The translations under genes were made by a program, and so were the position numbers. 64,000 bases of DNA from Setophaga petechia (Eukaryota > Chordata > Aves > Passeriformes > Parulidae). Positions 1 to 14,600 of this stretch are shown here, in pieces. Location: contig JANCRA010000019.1 of assembly GCA_024362935.1 (NCBI GenBank), positions 3,592,501 to 3,656,500 of the forward strand, in the 5' to 3' direction. Position 1 is the first letter of the stretch; every line of letters begins with the position of its first letter. The notes below the pieces were generated by a model. That model saw only the letters and a list, made by a program, of their open reading frames with translations, ran no database searches and had not been told where the DNA came from.

Positions 1-2346
1 CCCCCAGTATCTAATAGACAGACTGTTTTAAATTCTACTTCATCCCCTGTATTAGTTTCCTGAGAGGATTTTCATCATCAGGCTTTAAGGAATGCACTTG
101 AGCACCAAAGTCTTGAAACTATGGTAATTTTTAATCTTTAGGAAAAATCCAGTTAGACCTCGTTGCCTTTATGGCATTTAAACTTCTCTTCACATCTTAG
201 TAGGTAATTTTCTCCTTATAGCATTGGTCCCAGTTATACAGGTGGATGTACTGGGACAGTATTATACCAAAACCACCAGTTTGTGACACATGGAAAGGGG
301 CTCTCATCTCAAACCATGATTTTGTGAGTTTATACATCTTAGCAGCACTGCTGGATGGAAGAAAGTTGGTAGTCTTGGGCAATGATGTGGATACAGAGGT
401 GAGGATATGCCTCCTCTTTCACTGGAAGTGTGGCCATAGCTATCTTCAAAGAATATTATCCTACCCTGTAGCTAACTGCATCAGTCCTGAGCATCTTAAA
501 TGTGCTGCTTCCTGTGGCTTGAGAAACAAAGCCTAGTCCTTTGGCCTCTAAGCAAAAGTTACTGTTGGATTATGATCATTTCCTGCCAGCCATTCATTGT
601 TTCCTGAGCAGTGTGCACACAGCTCCCACGTCAGAAGCCATCCAGCAGGTGCCCAAATGCTTCTCTGGTGCACTGTTTCAAACTGATGTGTTCTTCATCA
701 GTAGGCTGACCAAAAATACCTGTTGTTCTTGTTTTATTCCACAAGCCTTCTGTGTTTGCTCCCTGTTAGAAATGTAACTGTCAACCTCTGAAAACTCGGT
801 ATGCAAAGGTACAATTCACTCTCTTCTGTGGGCTTTGAAAATACTTGCAGTATCTTAATATGAAGGGCACTGATAGGAACCCCTTAGCTTCCAGACTGCA
901 CATTCCCTGTGTTTCCCTTCTCCTCTGGTGTCCCCACTGCCTTCCCTGGGCTGCGTTGTCACTCCCTTCTCTCCCATCTTATTTCTGAAGTACTCTTAAG
1001 TGCTTTTGTACTGGAGACTTGGAAATCCCTTCCCTGACTGCCAAGATAATGTGTTACAGGGGAGAAGTGGTGGTCTCTGTGCCTTGAACATTTGGCATTG
1101 ATATTTGGAAAGGAGAATCTGTGGGTTCATGACAGAAGGGGATGAGGGGGGATTGTGAGCACAGAGACAGGCCACTGCCTGCTGGTGAAAGAGGAGACCT
1201 TTTCTTACAGCTGGACCATGTGTAAGGTTATGAAACCAGCTCCTGCCATGCCTTCTCTTTCATGTTGTTGCTGCACCTCAGTGCTGAGTCTCCTTTACAG
1301 ACTGAATTTATTAGTGATGTATTAAATGCCGGGAAATGGAGTAATCCTGAACCATGATTAGAATCTAAAGAAGGAGTATGTTTTAAGCTAGCAATTAGTA
1401 GGGTGTTTTTTTTCTCTGAGTTGGTAATATAAAAGTCTGGAAATCACATAAATAACTTAAGAGACTAAAAGCAGAATTAAATAATTATTCATTTTGGGTC
1501 AGGTTTTGGTTTTTAAGAGCCTAAGTGTAATTATTCTGACACAAGGGACATTCTAATGGTTTTAAAGCAAACAGAAGTGGCTGCAACAGGAAACCTTTGT
1601 GCCATCAAACCATCAAACACACCCAGGTGGGACAAGCAGTGAGGCAAATTCCCATGAGCTGGAGTATCACCAACTTGCAGTGGTTCTAGGAAGGTTCAGA
1701 TCTTCCTTGCAGGAAAGATTGTAACTCCACACATGTGGGCTGTGTGTGGCTAGCAGGAAAGCATTTTCTTTGCAGGGCTTTTTTTCCAGCCTGCTCTCTG
1801 TTTTCTCTTAGTTAAACCAGGGACTCATCTCAGCACATTTAACTGAGCTGCCATGAAGAGAAAGATGTGATTTTAAACTACTGAAATTCTAGGAGTTCTT
1901 TTTCTGTAAGGCAGAGAATGTATCAGGTAGGTGCAGAAATAGCTCTTGCAGTTCAGAAATATATTTTGAATAGCAGAACATCCCAGGCCCTTAAGTTTTG
2001 GGTGAAGTTCAAAGAAATCGTTCCAAAAGCTAATTCAGAATGTAGCCAGGCCATTCTGTTCCCATTTGTCTTACTAGAGCCTAGGAAATAAAAAGTTTTT
2101 CCAGCAGTCCACCAGTGCAATTAGTTCAGAAAATTTTCTTTGGTTTGGGGTTTGACTTGGCAATGTAGAGAACAGCTACAAATCTGAAAATAGTGAGACA
2201 AGGAGCAGAAAGTGCTTTTGCTCCCTTTTACTAAGTTCACATAACTGTATTTTGAATTCTGACCAAGATCAGGTTAATGTTGTAAATAAATAATAAAAGG
2301 CTGTAAATAGTGTAAGAACAACATTGCAATGATCTCACCAGTTTGT

Positions 2347-2362
2347 AAAAAAAAAAAAAAAA
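2347..2362 (+). repeat. Poly-A tract (16 A)
   Basis: An uninterrupted run of sixteen A, with no recognisable retroposon body or target-site duplication beside it. It is treated as a simple repeat. Confidence 0.9.
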
Positions 2363-5300
2363 GTACAACATTTTCTGTTTAGCTGAAATGCCCTCCCCTT
2401 GCCCATAAACCTGAAGTGTAAATTGTAATTTCTAACAGAAATAAAATACTCTACATAGTGTATTTTAAATTGAGTTGCTACCACCTGAAAGAATACATCT
2501 TCATAATGATGTTTCTGATCTTGAATTAACTGTCAAGCCAGGGCTTTTATATTGTTCAATTGTACCTATTGGAAAGGGATAGTAAATATGTGAAGCCCCA
2601 TTCTGGTTTCTGAAACTTATCTTCTAGGCAAGTAATACCAGGGCTTTAAGTACATTCTGCCTGGGAAAATGCTAATCCATCTTCCCTTCCCCTGGCTGGT
2701 CAGGTGCAAACAGAAAGGTCCCACTGATGTGCTGAAGGCAGAACAGACCATCACTGGTCCCTAAAAACTCCTCTGGGCCAAGAAGAAGCGTTTCAGTTGT
2801 TATGCCCACATTTTAAAATAACTTCCCCCTCTCTTCTTTGATTTTTTGCGTAAGAATAGAGAATATTTTAAACCTTTCTCTTCAGGGAGTGTCCCATGCA
2901 AACTGTATTCACTGTTTGCTGGTTACACTTTTCATGTCAAAATTCTGGACAGCTAAGTGATAGATTACTTCCATTGGAATCAGTGACTGAAATTATTACA
3001 TCAAGGTCATTAGGTTACTTCCTTGTCTTTGTAAAAACAGCATATTATTTTAAATCCAAAGTTATTAAAGTGGATAAAGATGTGGAAAAAAATTGAGCTG
3101 ATTAAATGGTTTATACAGTCTCCATTAGAGACAGTTTCACATCTGCCACTCTAGGATGAGCCAGATCCTGTGGTTTCTGACAAATGCCACTTTTTTCATT
3201 GAGAACTTCACAGTGACTAAAGAGCAGAAATGATTGTTGATTCCCACATTGCTGTCATTCATCTCTTATGGGTTGTTATTTCTGATGTTGCTGTTCTTTT
3301 GTCTTGACTCCCTCTTGATTTTGAATCTGATCACATTACAATTTAACCTTGCAGCATTCTAATTTTAACACTGCAACACTACAAAATAAACAAACATACA
3401 GATGAGATTGTTTTCAAAGGATGATGTTTATTTTCATTGCCCAGCTTGATCTTTTGGGACAGAATGAAAACTCTTCTTCTATGAAAGTGGACATCTAATG
3501 GACATCTTACAATATACGCAGAAATAGAGGTATCCTAAATCATAGGTTACTTTTGAAGACACAAGATGTTATGGCTAAAATTAAACATAGGTAAAATCCT
3601 GGCAAAATTGACTTCATTGTCATTGAAGTACTTGCAAGCCTTTTCATTGATTTAAGTGGAACTAAGATTAAACTCTGTATTTCAAGAGAAGAAGATTTTT
3701 TTCTCTTGCAGACATGCACCCTTTCTGTTCCCTTTTTTTTTGCTCTAAATGAATGTAGCATTCTGGAAAAGAGCCACTCTGAAGGTCATGACCTGTAGGA
3801 AAGTTGGCATGCCAGCTGCAGAGAAGCAGCAGCCAGTGCAGGCCAAGCATGGCTGCAGACATTAACCACTGCCTTTTGTCCACAAACAAGAGGGTATTTC
3901 ACTTGACAGGGCTGCAGCCAAAAACTCCAGGTGGATTTCAACAGGCTTCAGTGCCCACCGTTAAGGGGAGATATTTTAGACATGTTTACTGGGACTTTGA
4001 GATCCCTACAAAACATTTTCCATAAGATGTTGTGCAGGTTGCATTTATGAAAGGATATTGCTGTAGCAGCCTGTGTTGGATATCAGCTCAAGGGAGTAAG
4101 TCTACAGCAAGCTAAGGGATAGCAATACTCAGAGTAAATGGCTTCTGACTTTTAGAAGTGTTTGTTTCTATGGAGAGATGTTAATTTTGCCCTTTGTCTC
4201 TGTGGCAGAAATTAGAGGAGCAGTGTTATGTCTGCCTTGTCCCAGGTGTTGATGCTGAGGGAGATTACCTGGGGGCATGCAAGGATAGAGCAAGTACTGT
4301 TGCATTTTACAGTGGACATCTTCAAGGGAGAAGCAGGGTTTGTACCAGGATGTCTTGTTTTCAAAGTAAAATTTCACAGTGTTTGTTCCAGACAAGAGAA
4401 ATCCACCACAATATTTTTCTCCAGGACTCACGGTAACTCTAGCTAGGAGCCATTAAATGCAGATCTAAATGTCTGCTCTTCCATCATTCAGGCAACTTTG
4501 CCTCAGCTTCTGAAGAAACCTAAACCCTTTCTTTTACAGAACTAACATTTACTTTCCCATACAGTTACCTGCCTGGAATATAAGAGGATTGTTTACAGAA
4601 GGAAAAAAGACAAAAAACGAGGAAAAAAGACATTTTTCTTTTTTAAAGTCACACTGTAAAAAGACTGAAAAGTATACCTTAAGGTCCCCTTTTTTTTTTT
4701 CCCCAAATCTGTACTTTTCGTCCATAAATATCAGCATAAATTGATGCATATACTGGAGTTCGTGTTTGATGTATGGTGACTTCAGGAACAAGTTGAATAC
4801 CTTTGTACCAGGTCAGTGATGGTCCAGATGCTGTATTTTGCCTGGAAGGACCAAAAATGTGTATAGAAATCTTTTTCATGCATAGAAGTAGAGAAGAAAA
4901 GATTTTTCTGAGTTGGTGTTGCCTGTGGGAAACTTAAAAATTCTAATTTTAAAAGATTTTCTATCCCATAAACATTCAGGTGTTAACCTGTTTTGCAGTC
5001 AGTGTTTTTAATACTAGGGAAACAAACATAAAATGAACACTTTCTTTATCCTGATGTAACAACATGTGCAGATGTGACCACTGTTTGTTTGGTGTGCATG
5101 AGGAGAATAGGAACATCTTTCCCTTAGACATTTGAGAGAGTACTTCCTTGTACTGTATTCATTGTTTTTCTAATCCTTTGCCTGTCAAGGACTGAGCAGT
5201 CAGGACTAAGATAATGTGATGTGTCATTCTGATTGTAGCAAATACAATATTCCAATTGGATGCAGTGCAGATTTTTTTTTTAATGTTTGTACCTGGCTTT

Positions 5301-7689
5301 TCTGTTGAGATTTCAGAGGTGAACAGAAAGCATTCAGATGTGAAGCATTGGATTTGGTGCTCAATATTTTTCCTCTTCAGAGCAGCTCATCTAAAACTGT
5401 TCCAGTATCTGAGTTTTTGGCAATGTTCAAGAATTCAGCTGATGTCACAAACTGTTGCTGACAGATTCAGCAACGTTCAGGGCCTTTAGAATGTTGATTC
5501 TCCAACTCTTTCTTTTTAGAGTACCTGAGTTTATAATTTTTGATGTATAGGTATTTTTACCATTTTATAAATACATAATCTTAAAAACTTGCAAGCTTTT
5601 TGATGTTTTCTAATATTCCCCTCAAGAGAGCAACACTATTTCAGTCAGAACAATTTCAACAGAACACTCTGAAATTATCAGATGAATTTTAGTTATTTGT
5701 GTCTCAATCTTGAGTGTGTTTCTTACACACTTAACATGATTATCAAAAAAGCAAAGTCTTAGATGAAACTTAAGTGTGAAGGGATCCTGTTACTGTGTCT
5801 TTTCCCCCTCATTATTTTGACCTTATTAATGCTGCCAGGTTATTTATAAGCTACATGACTGCTATGCTAAAACCTTTGCAGGCTGAGTGACTGTATTAGA
5901 AACTGACTGACTACAAGTGCTACCTGCAGAAGTGCTGCACTGTAATGCTTTTCTGTCTCTCTAAAATCTGTGTGATGCTGTGTATCAGACTACAGCCTTA
6001 AATAGTGAGGATAATAGTGAGGGATGACTGGCACTTGATATAAACAAACCTCCTGGTGCTGGAGATTGCCATTGGAAATCCTTTCAGTTGTTCTCTTCAA
6101 GTGCAGAATAAAGATGTGTATGCAAGGGACTCTACCGAAAGGCCTCTGCCAAATATTTCAGCACTCTGCAGCAAAGGTGTTTATGCTGTCTAGCTGCTCT
6201 GAAAGTAGGATTGAGTGTCAAAATGGTTAATAAAAAAAATAATTGTGAACAACTGTGAATAATCTGCCTCTCTGACTCCTTAGAGTCCCCTTTTCCATTC
6301 ATTTGTGTTGTAAAACACAGTTTCACAGGATTGCTTAAAAACCAAGCCTGCAGCTAAATATTTACCCAATGGATTTTGTTAAATCTGTTTCAGTGCCTCT
6401 GGAAATGAATTCACACCTCTAATTCCTAAGTACCCTTTGCCTCTGGGCATCTGTAGTGAAATGCAGGTATTAGAAGAGCTGAAATCAGTTGAGATAACTG
6501 ATAACCTGAGTCAATAAGCAATGGATTGAGAAGACAGAATGATCTTTTGTCTCTCTGGGGTTTGGAAATGTAAATTTTTGAGCTGAAAAGTGATTTTTCA
6601 GATAATGCTTGAAAAGTGATTTCCAGGCGTGTTGTCAGCCTTCCTTGCATCAGTTAATTAGCAGCTAATTTAGTCCAAAAATATTGCCCACCAGCACTAC
6701 TTCTACTAGCAGGTGAAGAGCACCTGAGGAGACATTTGTGCCAAAAGGCTTGGCCAGCCCCCTTTTCTAAGGGAGGAGCAGCTTCCTAAGAGCTCCAACA
6801 CTGCTCACAGTCAGCTCCTGTATTTAATGCATTTCCCTCTGTTTTATAGGGTGTTATTGTCATCTCAGTCACAGGTCATAGGGGAGTTGGCCAATTCTTC
6901 TGTATTTTTCATGTGTCAGCCTTTGGCATCTCTTTAACACACAGGAGATCTGAGCCTAGTGCCCAAAATCCAGCTGGATGGTTTGTTCCCTTTGCTCTCT
7001 GTTTAACACTCATGGGACTAAGGCAAGAAGCAAAGCTGACACTGAGCACTCTGCTGGTGGTCATCACAGCCCCATGATCTAACACAGGGCAACTCTGAAA
7101 CATCACAAGTCAGTAGAGGCAAATGGATGTTTTGGGAGACAAGGGACAAAACAAGGGTAATAGTGAAGGCAGAAAGAGCAGTGGGGGAGTGGGGTGTGGC
7201 TGCTGAAATAGTCTATTTTGAATATTCTATGTTTAAGAAGCTAGATAATGAAGTATGTAGGAGGAAAAAACATATCCACAAGTGAGAATGCAAGATGAGC
7301 ATGAGCCTCTGCTGATAAAACTCTACTACATGTTTTTTTATACCACTGAAATTCTCATCCAGAAATACGTCTGGAGTCTCCATTTCACCTCATTAAAAAT
7401 AGCATTGGGCTTGCAATATATGTTTCAAAAGATTTACTGGGATAGTTTTAAAAGCCACAGACTGTAGGGCATTCACTGTATCTCTTGAGAGACTGTCTAC
7501 AGCCTCATATATCTTTCACTTCGAGTTCCCCTGTTGAGATCAGACATTTTCTGTGTTTAAATATTATTCCTGTTATTCCTAATTAAACCCTGTATATCAC
7601 ACCTTATAATTCTCTCCCCAACATGAACAGCAGATAGCATTTTTATTCCCAGCTCATCAGCATTTAACAAAACTGTATAGATTTGATGT

Positions 7690-7960
7690 TACTCTCTTCC
7701 CAGAAATCAGACTCTCTGCTCTCAGTCCTCCGAGTGTTTTCCAATCTCTCTGCCTCTCTCCTTGGACTCTGTCAATGGCTTCCAGACAACTTGGTGCCTA
7801 AACTAGGATGTAATAGTTGAGTGTAGTTGAACCAGAGCCAAACACGAGGAGGTCTCTTGCTTTCTACTCTGATGTGATGCATTTGATGAGGCAGACCAAA
7901 AATACACTGTTGCTTTCTTGCCAGAATACCCAGAAGAATATTAGACATGCTCTCAGAATT
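7690..7960 (-). mobile_element. Possible very old CR1-like LINE fragment
   Basis: On the + strand this stretch loosely follows the antisense of a CR1 reverse-transcriptase 3' region. It has a 'ttggactctgtcaatgg'-like segment, then 'gatgcatttgatgaggcaga', then a 'ttgctttcttgcc' segment, in the order expected for CR1. Divergence is high and no 3' terminal repeat is seen. The assignment is tentative and the stretch may simply be unique intron. Confidence 0.25.
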
Positions 7961-8598
7961 AAGCAAATGACACCTGAGGTGCGAGTGTACTTATTCTTGT
8001 TTGCAAATATCATTAACCAGCTTAGCTCAAATCTGCTTATTACCAGCTCAAACACCTTCAATTGAGATGCCTCTGGACCAGTTTAAGGATTGTCTCTACT
8101 TACCAACAGGGTCAAATTGGATATGGTTTGTTCAGACAGTGGTGTGGTGCTTGTAACTTGCACATATTTCTCCTTACAGCCAGTTTCTGCTGCTCTCTGG
8201 ATTAGGCTGGTGGCATTTCCTACAGCAGTGTCTCGGCGTGTGGCTCTAGCATCGCTCGGGAGAGCTGCTGCTGGCTCAGAGAATGGGTGTTGTACACGGG
8301 CCCTCTGGGGATGGAGAGGGCTGTAATTGCAAATTGTCACTGTGGCAGTGAATTCAAGTCTGTTTTTCTTGTCAAAATCCAGGCCTGTAGATCTTACTGC
8401 TCTCTGCAAGGATTCATGTAATGCTCTCACTTTTGTGCCGTAATTGAAGTCCCTCTGCAGCAGCCACGAGTACCTGGATCCTGGGCTGCTGTGGGAATGG
8501 CTCTGTGTGGTCAGTGCTTCATTCTGAAAGCATCTGTAAAGTGTTCTATCTGCTCAGAACCGATGCATTTCACATAAAAATTGGCTTGTAACAGTTTG

Positions 8599-8645
8599 CA
8601 TTGCTACTCTCTGTCCAAGGATATATTGGACAGAGAGTAGCAATG
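8599..8645. repeat. Perfect 20-bp inverted repeat with 7-nt loop
   Basis: Arm 1 (8599-8618) is the exact reverse complement of arm 2 (8626-8645), separated by the 7-nt spacer ggatata. An RNA from either strand would form a perfect 20-bp hairpin. Just outside, one mismatch is followed by a few possible pairs including G-U wobbles, so the stem could extend slightly. No terminal repeats or target duplication were seen that would mark a DNA transposon. It could be a templated (fold-back) insertion, the core of a small-RNA hairpin, or a relic of a palindromic element. The stem is short for a typical microRNA precursor. Confidence 0.9.
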
Positions 8646-11600
8646 GAGGCCTTAGTGCCCCTTGCTTTTCTGTGGAATGTCTCTGTGCCTTCACATTGAC
8701 CACTCCTTCCTCTTCTCCCTCCAGCTGTGAGGCCTTCTCATAGGTGGTGGCTGTTGAGTTTTGGTGACTGGTCTTTGTTAAATAACTCTTTAAGTGTGGT
8801 GGGTCTTGGGAATGGCACCTTTACAGTTCATGCTTCAGTGGTTGAGTTTCTCTCTGGAGTGGTTTTTGAGGTGGTTCTCCTGGAACTGCAGTGTTGTCTT
8901 AGAAGAAAATTGAGATCTTTCCAAGGAGGTGTTGAAAAATTAATTTGAGGACATTTAGTCTTTGGGGGAACATGACATACAGACATAAAGTGCTGTGTGA
9001 CAGTGTCTTGTCTGTTTTGGCACCTCTTATTTCCTGTTGTTAATGATACAAATGTCATCTTTCCACAAAAGTTGATGCATTGTGTGCATTGTAGAGCAGT
9101 GCTTGTGTAGGAGTGTGTATTCTGTCTTGACTACCCTTAGAGGAGTGTTTGTAAGAAGAGATCTACTTCATTTTACACAAAGAAAAATTTTTAAACAACC
9201 ATTTGGGGATTTCAAAACACATCAGGAATCTTTGCAGCCATAAGTGCCAGCCTGCTTAGATGTGCTTCTTCTGGGCTTTCATGTGTTCCCCTTGGCTTTC
9301 TTCACATTCTCTTCTTGCCATGGGAGAGGTACATTCAGGGCACTGAAATTTCTCCAGATGAGAGCCTGCTTACAAGCCCATTTCTAGTAGCTGAAATATT
9401 TATGTGGTATTGGAGGGATTTTTATAATCTAAATGTTCTTTTGCAATATAATTAATACTGTTTTATTAAAAATGTTCCTCCTCAAGCATATACAACACTA
9501 CCTCAAGTTTAGTAGGGTCCAACCAGTGTTAGAAGTAATGTGCATTATTTGAGAGGAGAGACACAGAAGAGTGAATCACATGTAGCAACCTTGTGATTTC
9601 TGTTGTGTCCATTTACGAGCCATTATCTTTGAATTCAATATTTCAAGCATTAGCTTTCTGTTCTGGCTTAATATATGAGACTATTTGCTACATAATTATA
9701 TTGTATTTCATTTTCTTCTGTATGCTATTGTAATAATGATATTGCCTAATAAAATAATGTCAGATTTTAATTAGGTTAAAAGTAATTTGTTATATTAGGG
9801 TTTTTATTTGAGAAAATGAACTAGCTGATAGTGCATATCAAGCTGTCCATTTTTTTTTTGTTTGCATTTTCTTTCATTTCCTGTCGTCCTTTACTTGTTG
9901 AAATAAGGGTGGGGTTTTTTCTTCAATTGTTTTAAGTTATTACAGCCTTCCACAGCCTTATGTCTAACACACTGATGTTCTAGTGAGGACATAAGATGCC
10001 TTTCTATTTATTAAAAAGATAGTTTTGCAAAAATGTCTGCTCCTAGTTAAAAGCTGCACCTTTTCAATCATTGAAATAAATTATCCAGACTAATGTGAAA
10101 CGGTGTTATGATAATACTGTATGAGGGTACTCCAGCAAAGGGAGGCTTAAATTTGCTGGGAGGCAAAGACAGAACACATTTGCATCAAAGACAGTTTTGG
10201 AAAAGAAAAGCTTGTGCTAACTTTTGTTGTGGGATACTTTAGGAATAACCAGTGATGTAGGAACTGGCATAAAGTATTTTCTGTATTTCTCTTCATAATT
10301 TATAAGAGTGTCATGAATAGTATCTCAACATACATCCAAATAATGAATAAAAGAATGAAGGGGTGAAAGATTCTTCTGTTTCCTAACACTCTTCTCTTTA
10401 ATTCTTTAATTCCTTTTGCTTTCAAAGTGACCTCAGTACTCTGTAAACTTCCACATCACATGCAGAGGAGCTGTGCTCTCTGTTATGTGATTAAAGGTTA
10501 TCTTTATTGGGAGATACTTACTCCTCCTTGAAGTGCCATTTCCAAGTACATTCCCTTTTATGTAATCTACTGCTTTTAGGCTGCCCTTTTTTCTTAGACA
10601 TTTATTGAGAACTAAATAGAAAACTTTTGAGCCCAGTTCAGCAGCCTATTCCTCTTTGGCTAAGTATGGTAATTACAATGGAATTCAAGCATATGCTTTG
10701 GGTTCAGTGTGTATGTAAAGGTTTTGCAGGATAAGGGCAGGTTAAAGAAAGCTTTTGTTGAACAGGAGCTCATCTTGGCTTTTCTATGTATTCATCATTA
10801 GAAGACTCAGAAATTCTTGTATTTACCTGTAATTTCTTGTCACTTAAGTTCTATACAAATGTAGACATCCTATTGCTGTTTTTATTGCTGATTCTTCCGT
10901 TACCACGTGGTACTGCCAGCCTACCTGTTCTGTTTCTGTGGTGTATAATGACTGTATGCTGTATTGCTTGTGTGGTTGTTGATGGGTACAGGCAGGCAGT
11001 TAATGGACAAGAATGTGCAGAGCCTGATTTCAGTCATTATGACTTCAGCAGAGTTAGTATCTTAACTGAGTATCTTGAGGATTGAACTTTATTATAACTA
11101 AGGCTGCCTGGTGAAATAATTTCAAAAATGCATGTGAAATTTCTTCTCCCACCACAAAATTAGAGACATAGAGGTGTGACTTTCAATGAGATCTTGTACT
11201 TGAAAACAGAATTAAAGTTAACAAGTTGACATCTGCTTTCAAAGCATCATCATTTGAATGCAGCCACCAAAACAATCAAGTTGTATTCCTGTTACCCAAG
11301 GGCCACTCACAGAAGGGATATGGCCAGGTAAAAAAGATAAAATCTTAGATTTCTTTATGCCCTTAAAGCAGCTAATTGCTAAAAATGCCTTCTTCAGATA
11401 TTAATTAGATCAGCCTGGAGGCTGCTCCTGCTTGCATTAAGGATCTGATTTCTCTCTGTGTGAGATTCATACAGATGCAGTAATCAAAGCTTTCTTTGTC
11501 TCAGAAGGTATATACTTAACCCAAAATGCTCCTAAATGCCTTAATTCCCATCCTGGTATCATTCTTCTGTCCTAGTGCCTGCTTTCACTGAGCTTCAAGA

Positions 11601-14600
11601 CAAATTAACAGCTACCACTATGAAAGAGTATATGTGAACAATTTCCTCAGTGCCTCACCATTCTTTCATTTGTAATCTATTTTCTACCTTTCTGGCAAAT
11701 AGAGCTGGAGAGACTTGAAATTCCATGGGATTGTTTTTAAGTTTCTTTTTTCTAGGTGTGTTGTTTAGATATAGTTTAGACTTTCTTTTCTATAAATCTG
11801 TTTGTTGTAACATTTCCAAAAATTGAAAAGTGAAAACAACCCAAAGGTATCTGTTTCAGGCATAAAGATAAAAAAAGCTTAAATACTTCTTGGTTGTCAG
11901 TTGTATAATGGAAAACATCCTAGCTGATAAGATTTTTTTTCAACTTCTCTGGATCAGTGGCTATTGCATTAATTGTTTGGGTGCCAAAACTTTTCATCAG
12001 GTAAGGTTACAAAAGTCAGCAGCCATTCTATTAAGTAATTTGTTTGACTACTCACAGTACTTAATTTTAGTGAGATTTTTCCAGTACATGCAAAGGATCT
12101 CAACAATCTCAGCTTCCAAGGAATGCATTTTCTCCTGCAGCTACCATTTGGTTTATTTAGTTGGTTTTGTAATTCTGAGGACATGAAAGTACCTACTGTC
12201 CTACAGCAAATAATCATCAAATCTGTATTTACCAAAACTGACAGCTTGTATTATTAACATTGGCAGAAGCCAAGAAATGCTTCCTAACACAATTGTATCA
12301 CTGACAGCTTACTCTCAAATGAATTTGGGTTTAATTATGGCCACACAAGAAGAACTGAAAGATCCCTTTGACTAAGTAGGATTTTAATTATATTTGATAT
12401 CCTGCAGCCTCCTTTTTGCCTCTACAGTGGCAAATAAAAAAGAAAGAGGTCCAGACTACCAAAGTATCAGATTATCAATTAAATTCTTCCTGTGATAAAG
12501 TCCTTTGAGTTTTTTATCCCTTGAGTTTCATTACAGTTTTGGCTATGAATTATGCCTTCTCTAACTAAGTGAAAGGAGTAGAACTACATGTTTGAGTGTT
12601 CAAAGGTCATCAGTTCTTTATTGATCTTGGCTTTTCGAAAATTACATTTAAATAATCATATTTTGGAGGAAATGCTACAATGCCAGTGAAATACAGCTCC
12701 AAAATGAGTTCCTGGGAAAACTCCATAAAAATATTTACACATCAGACAAATCTGATTTGGTATTGTATATCATCAGCTTTTGTGTCTGAGTTTTGGGGGC
12801 TTCTTCTTTTCCTGGAATATGTTTTGAGTATAACAAAAAATAAATGATCATTAATGGAGGTTATTTCTAGCTACCCCTTAGTTGAAGTAAGGCTCTAAAA
12901 GGTCATATATAAAGGAAATTTGCATCTTCTTTATTGTTTTAAAATATTTAATAAAATTTAGATTAAATACAAATTTTTAATCCCATTTGAATAGAACTTT
13001 GGAATTATACATTTAAATCTGTAGCAGTTAGCTGGAATCAGCCCCTAATGTTTATCAGAAGTGATGGCAGTGAAGCCCTGGAGAAAAGATTTTTGGAGTT
13101 GACCAAAATTATTTTATTGGATAATCTTATGCTCTTAAAAGATGAAAACATATTTGAAGCACTGAACATTAGTTTGCCTTCAATATTTCATCCAATAAAG
13201 TAGTTTCTTGTAGTATCAGGAAGTATGATTCATAAAGAGCATGGCTAGAAAAATTTTTTCAAGCAATGCCTGTAAAACAGCTTTTTAAAGTTTCCCATCT
13301 ATATTTTAAGTGTCAAGTAGTCATTTTCTTAAATGTCTTTCATGTCTGGAGTAGTAAGATTCTTTAAGAGAAGTTCCTCTTCATGTTGCTGAGAAAAGAT
13401 GGAAATTATACTGTAGAAGTACCCATGAAAAGGATGGATGAAAAATAAGGATTTTGGGCCTTTTTTAGGCCTAGTTAGGAAGATTTTGAATTCTTAAACC
13501 TAGTCCACATGGAAAACAACTGATGTTTCCTTTGTCATGGCATCCTGTAGTAAAGGGCTGATTCCATACAGTATTAAATATGAAATGAGTATATTTTGAC
13601 TCTCACATTTTCTGTCTCAAAATTATGCCTTTTTTTTTATTAATCCCTTCACACTTGTTTTTTAGACCTGAGAGATAAGATTTGCATGGAATTCAAACTT
13701 CCTTGAAGACTGTGTCTTATGGAAATGAGTTGCAGTGGGTGCCTTATTAGGCATTTTTGAGTTTCCCACTAAGGATACAAAGCTCCCAAAAGGGGGAGCT
13801 GATGAAAAGTATATTGGAAAATTCTTTCTTAAAAACAAAAACACATTTCACTAAAGGAATAAATCAAGACTGAATTTCAATTTTTTTTATGGTATTAAAA
13901 TTGAAAAATACAGTGAAAATGAGAAGAGTCAGACTTGCTGAGACTCATGTTGGAGATGAACTTAGCAACAGCTTTTGTTTTCTTTCTTCACTGTAAAAAT
14001 CTCATCTAGATATAATACAAGCACACTTTGTGAGTGCAATGCAATTATAGCTAGCCTCAGGAAAGAGCATTGACCAGTTTTATTACAGTGCCAAAGATTA
14101 GCCCTGGAATGTAAAGCTGAGAGAGGCCTATTAGGGACTTGGTTCATTAGAACATGTGGAACAAGACATTCATAAGGCACCAATAAATCCATTAAGGGGA
14201 AGAGGGCTCTGAAATGGCCCTTCAGGATTTTTATTATTAACTACAAGGATTGCTGAGGTTGGTGACATCAGAAATATGGTTTTAGCCAGCACTTACTGTC
14301 CCTTTTAACTCACTGTTCTCCAGTCCAAGTTCACTTTGAAATAAGCAGCCATAACTGTTCTAGTTAGCAGAGCAGGATCTGCCTAACACAGCTGAATTTG
14401 GAGAAAATAGGGGAAAATAAAAGATCAGTGGAAAATCTCCTCTATCACATTGCCACGAATCCTGCATGAACAGAATCCTGGATGTTGACTACAGCTTTTA
14501 AGTTCCTCATAAAGTCTCTGTTCGATAGACTCTAGCAGGTTCTTTCCATTTCATAAATCAAAATTTCTGATGCTGGTAAATCCTGAAAAGAAACAGCAGT

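Noticed and set aside
246..536. 96-codon plus-strand frame near the left edge
   Set aside because: No recognised protein family and no evident splice structure; length is consistent with chance.
10786..11085. 99-codon plus-strand frame with a hydrophobic stretch
   Set aside because: Resembles a membrane segment only because of T-rich DNA. There are no flanking exon signals or recognised family.
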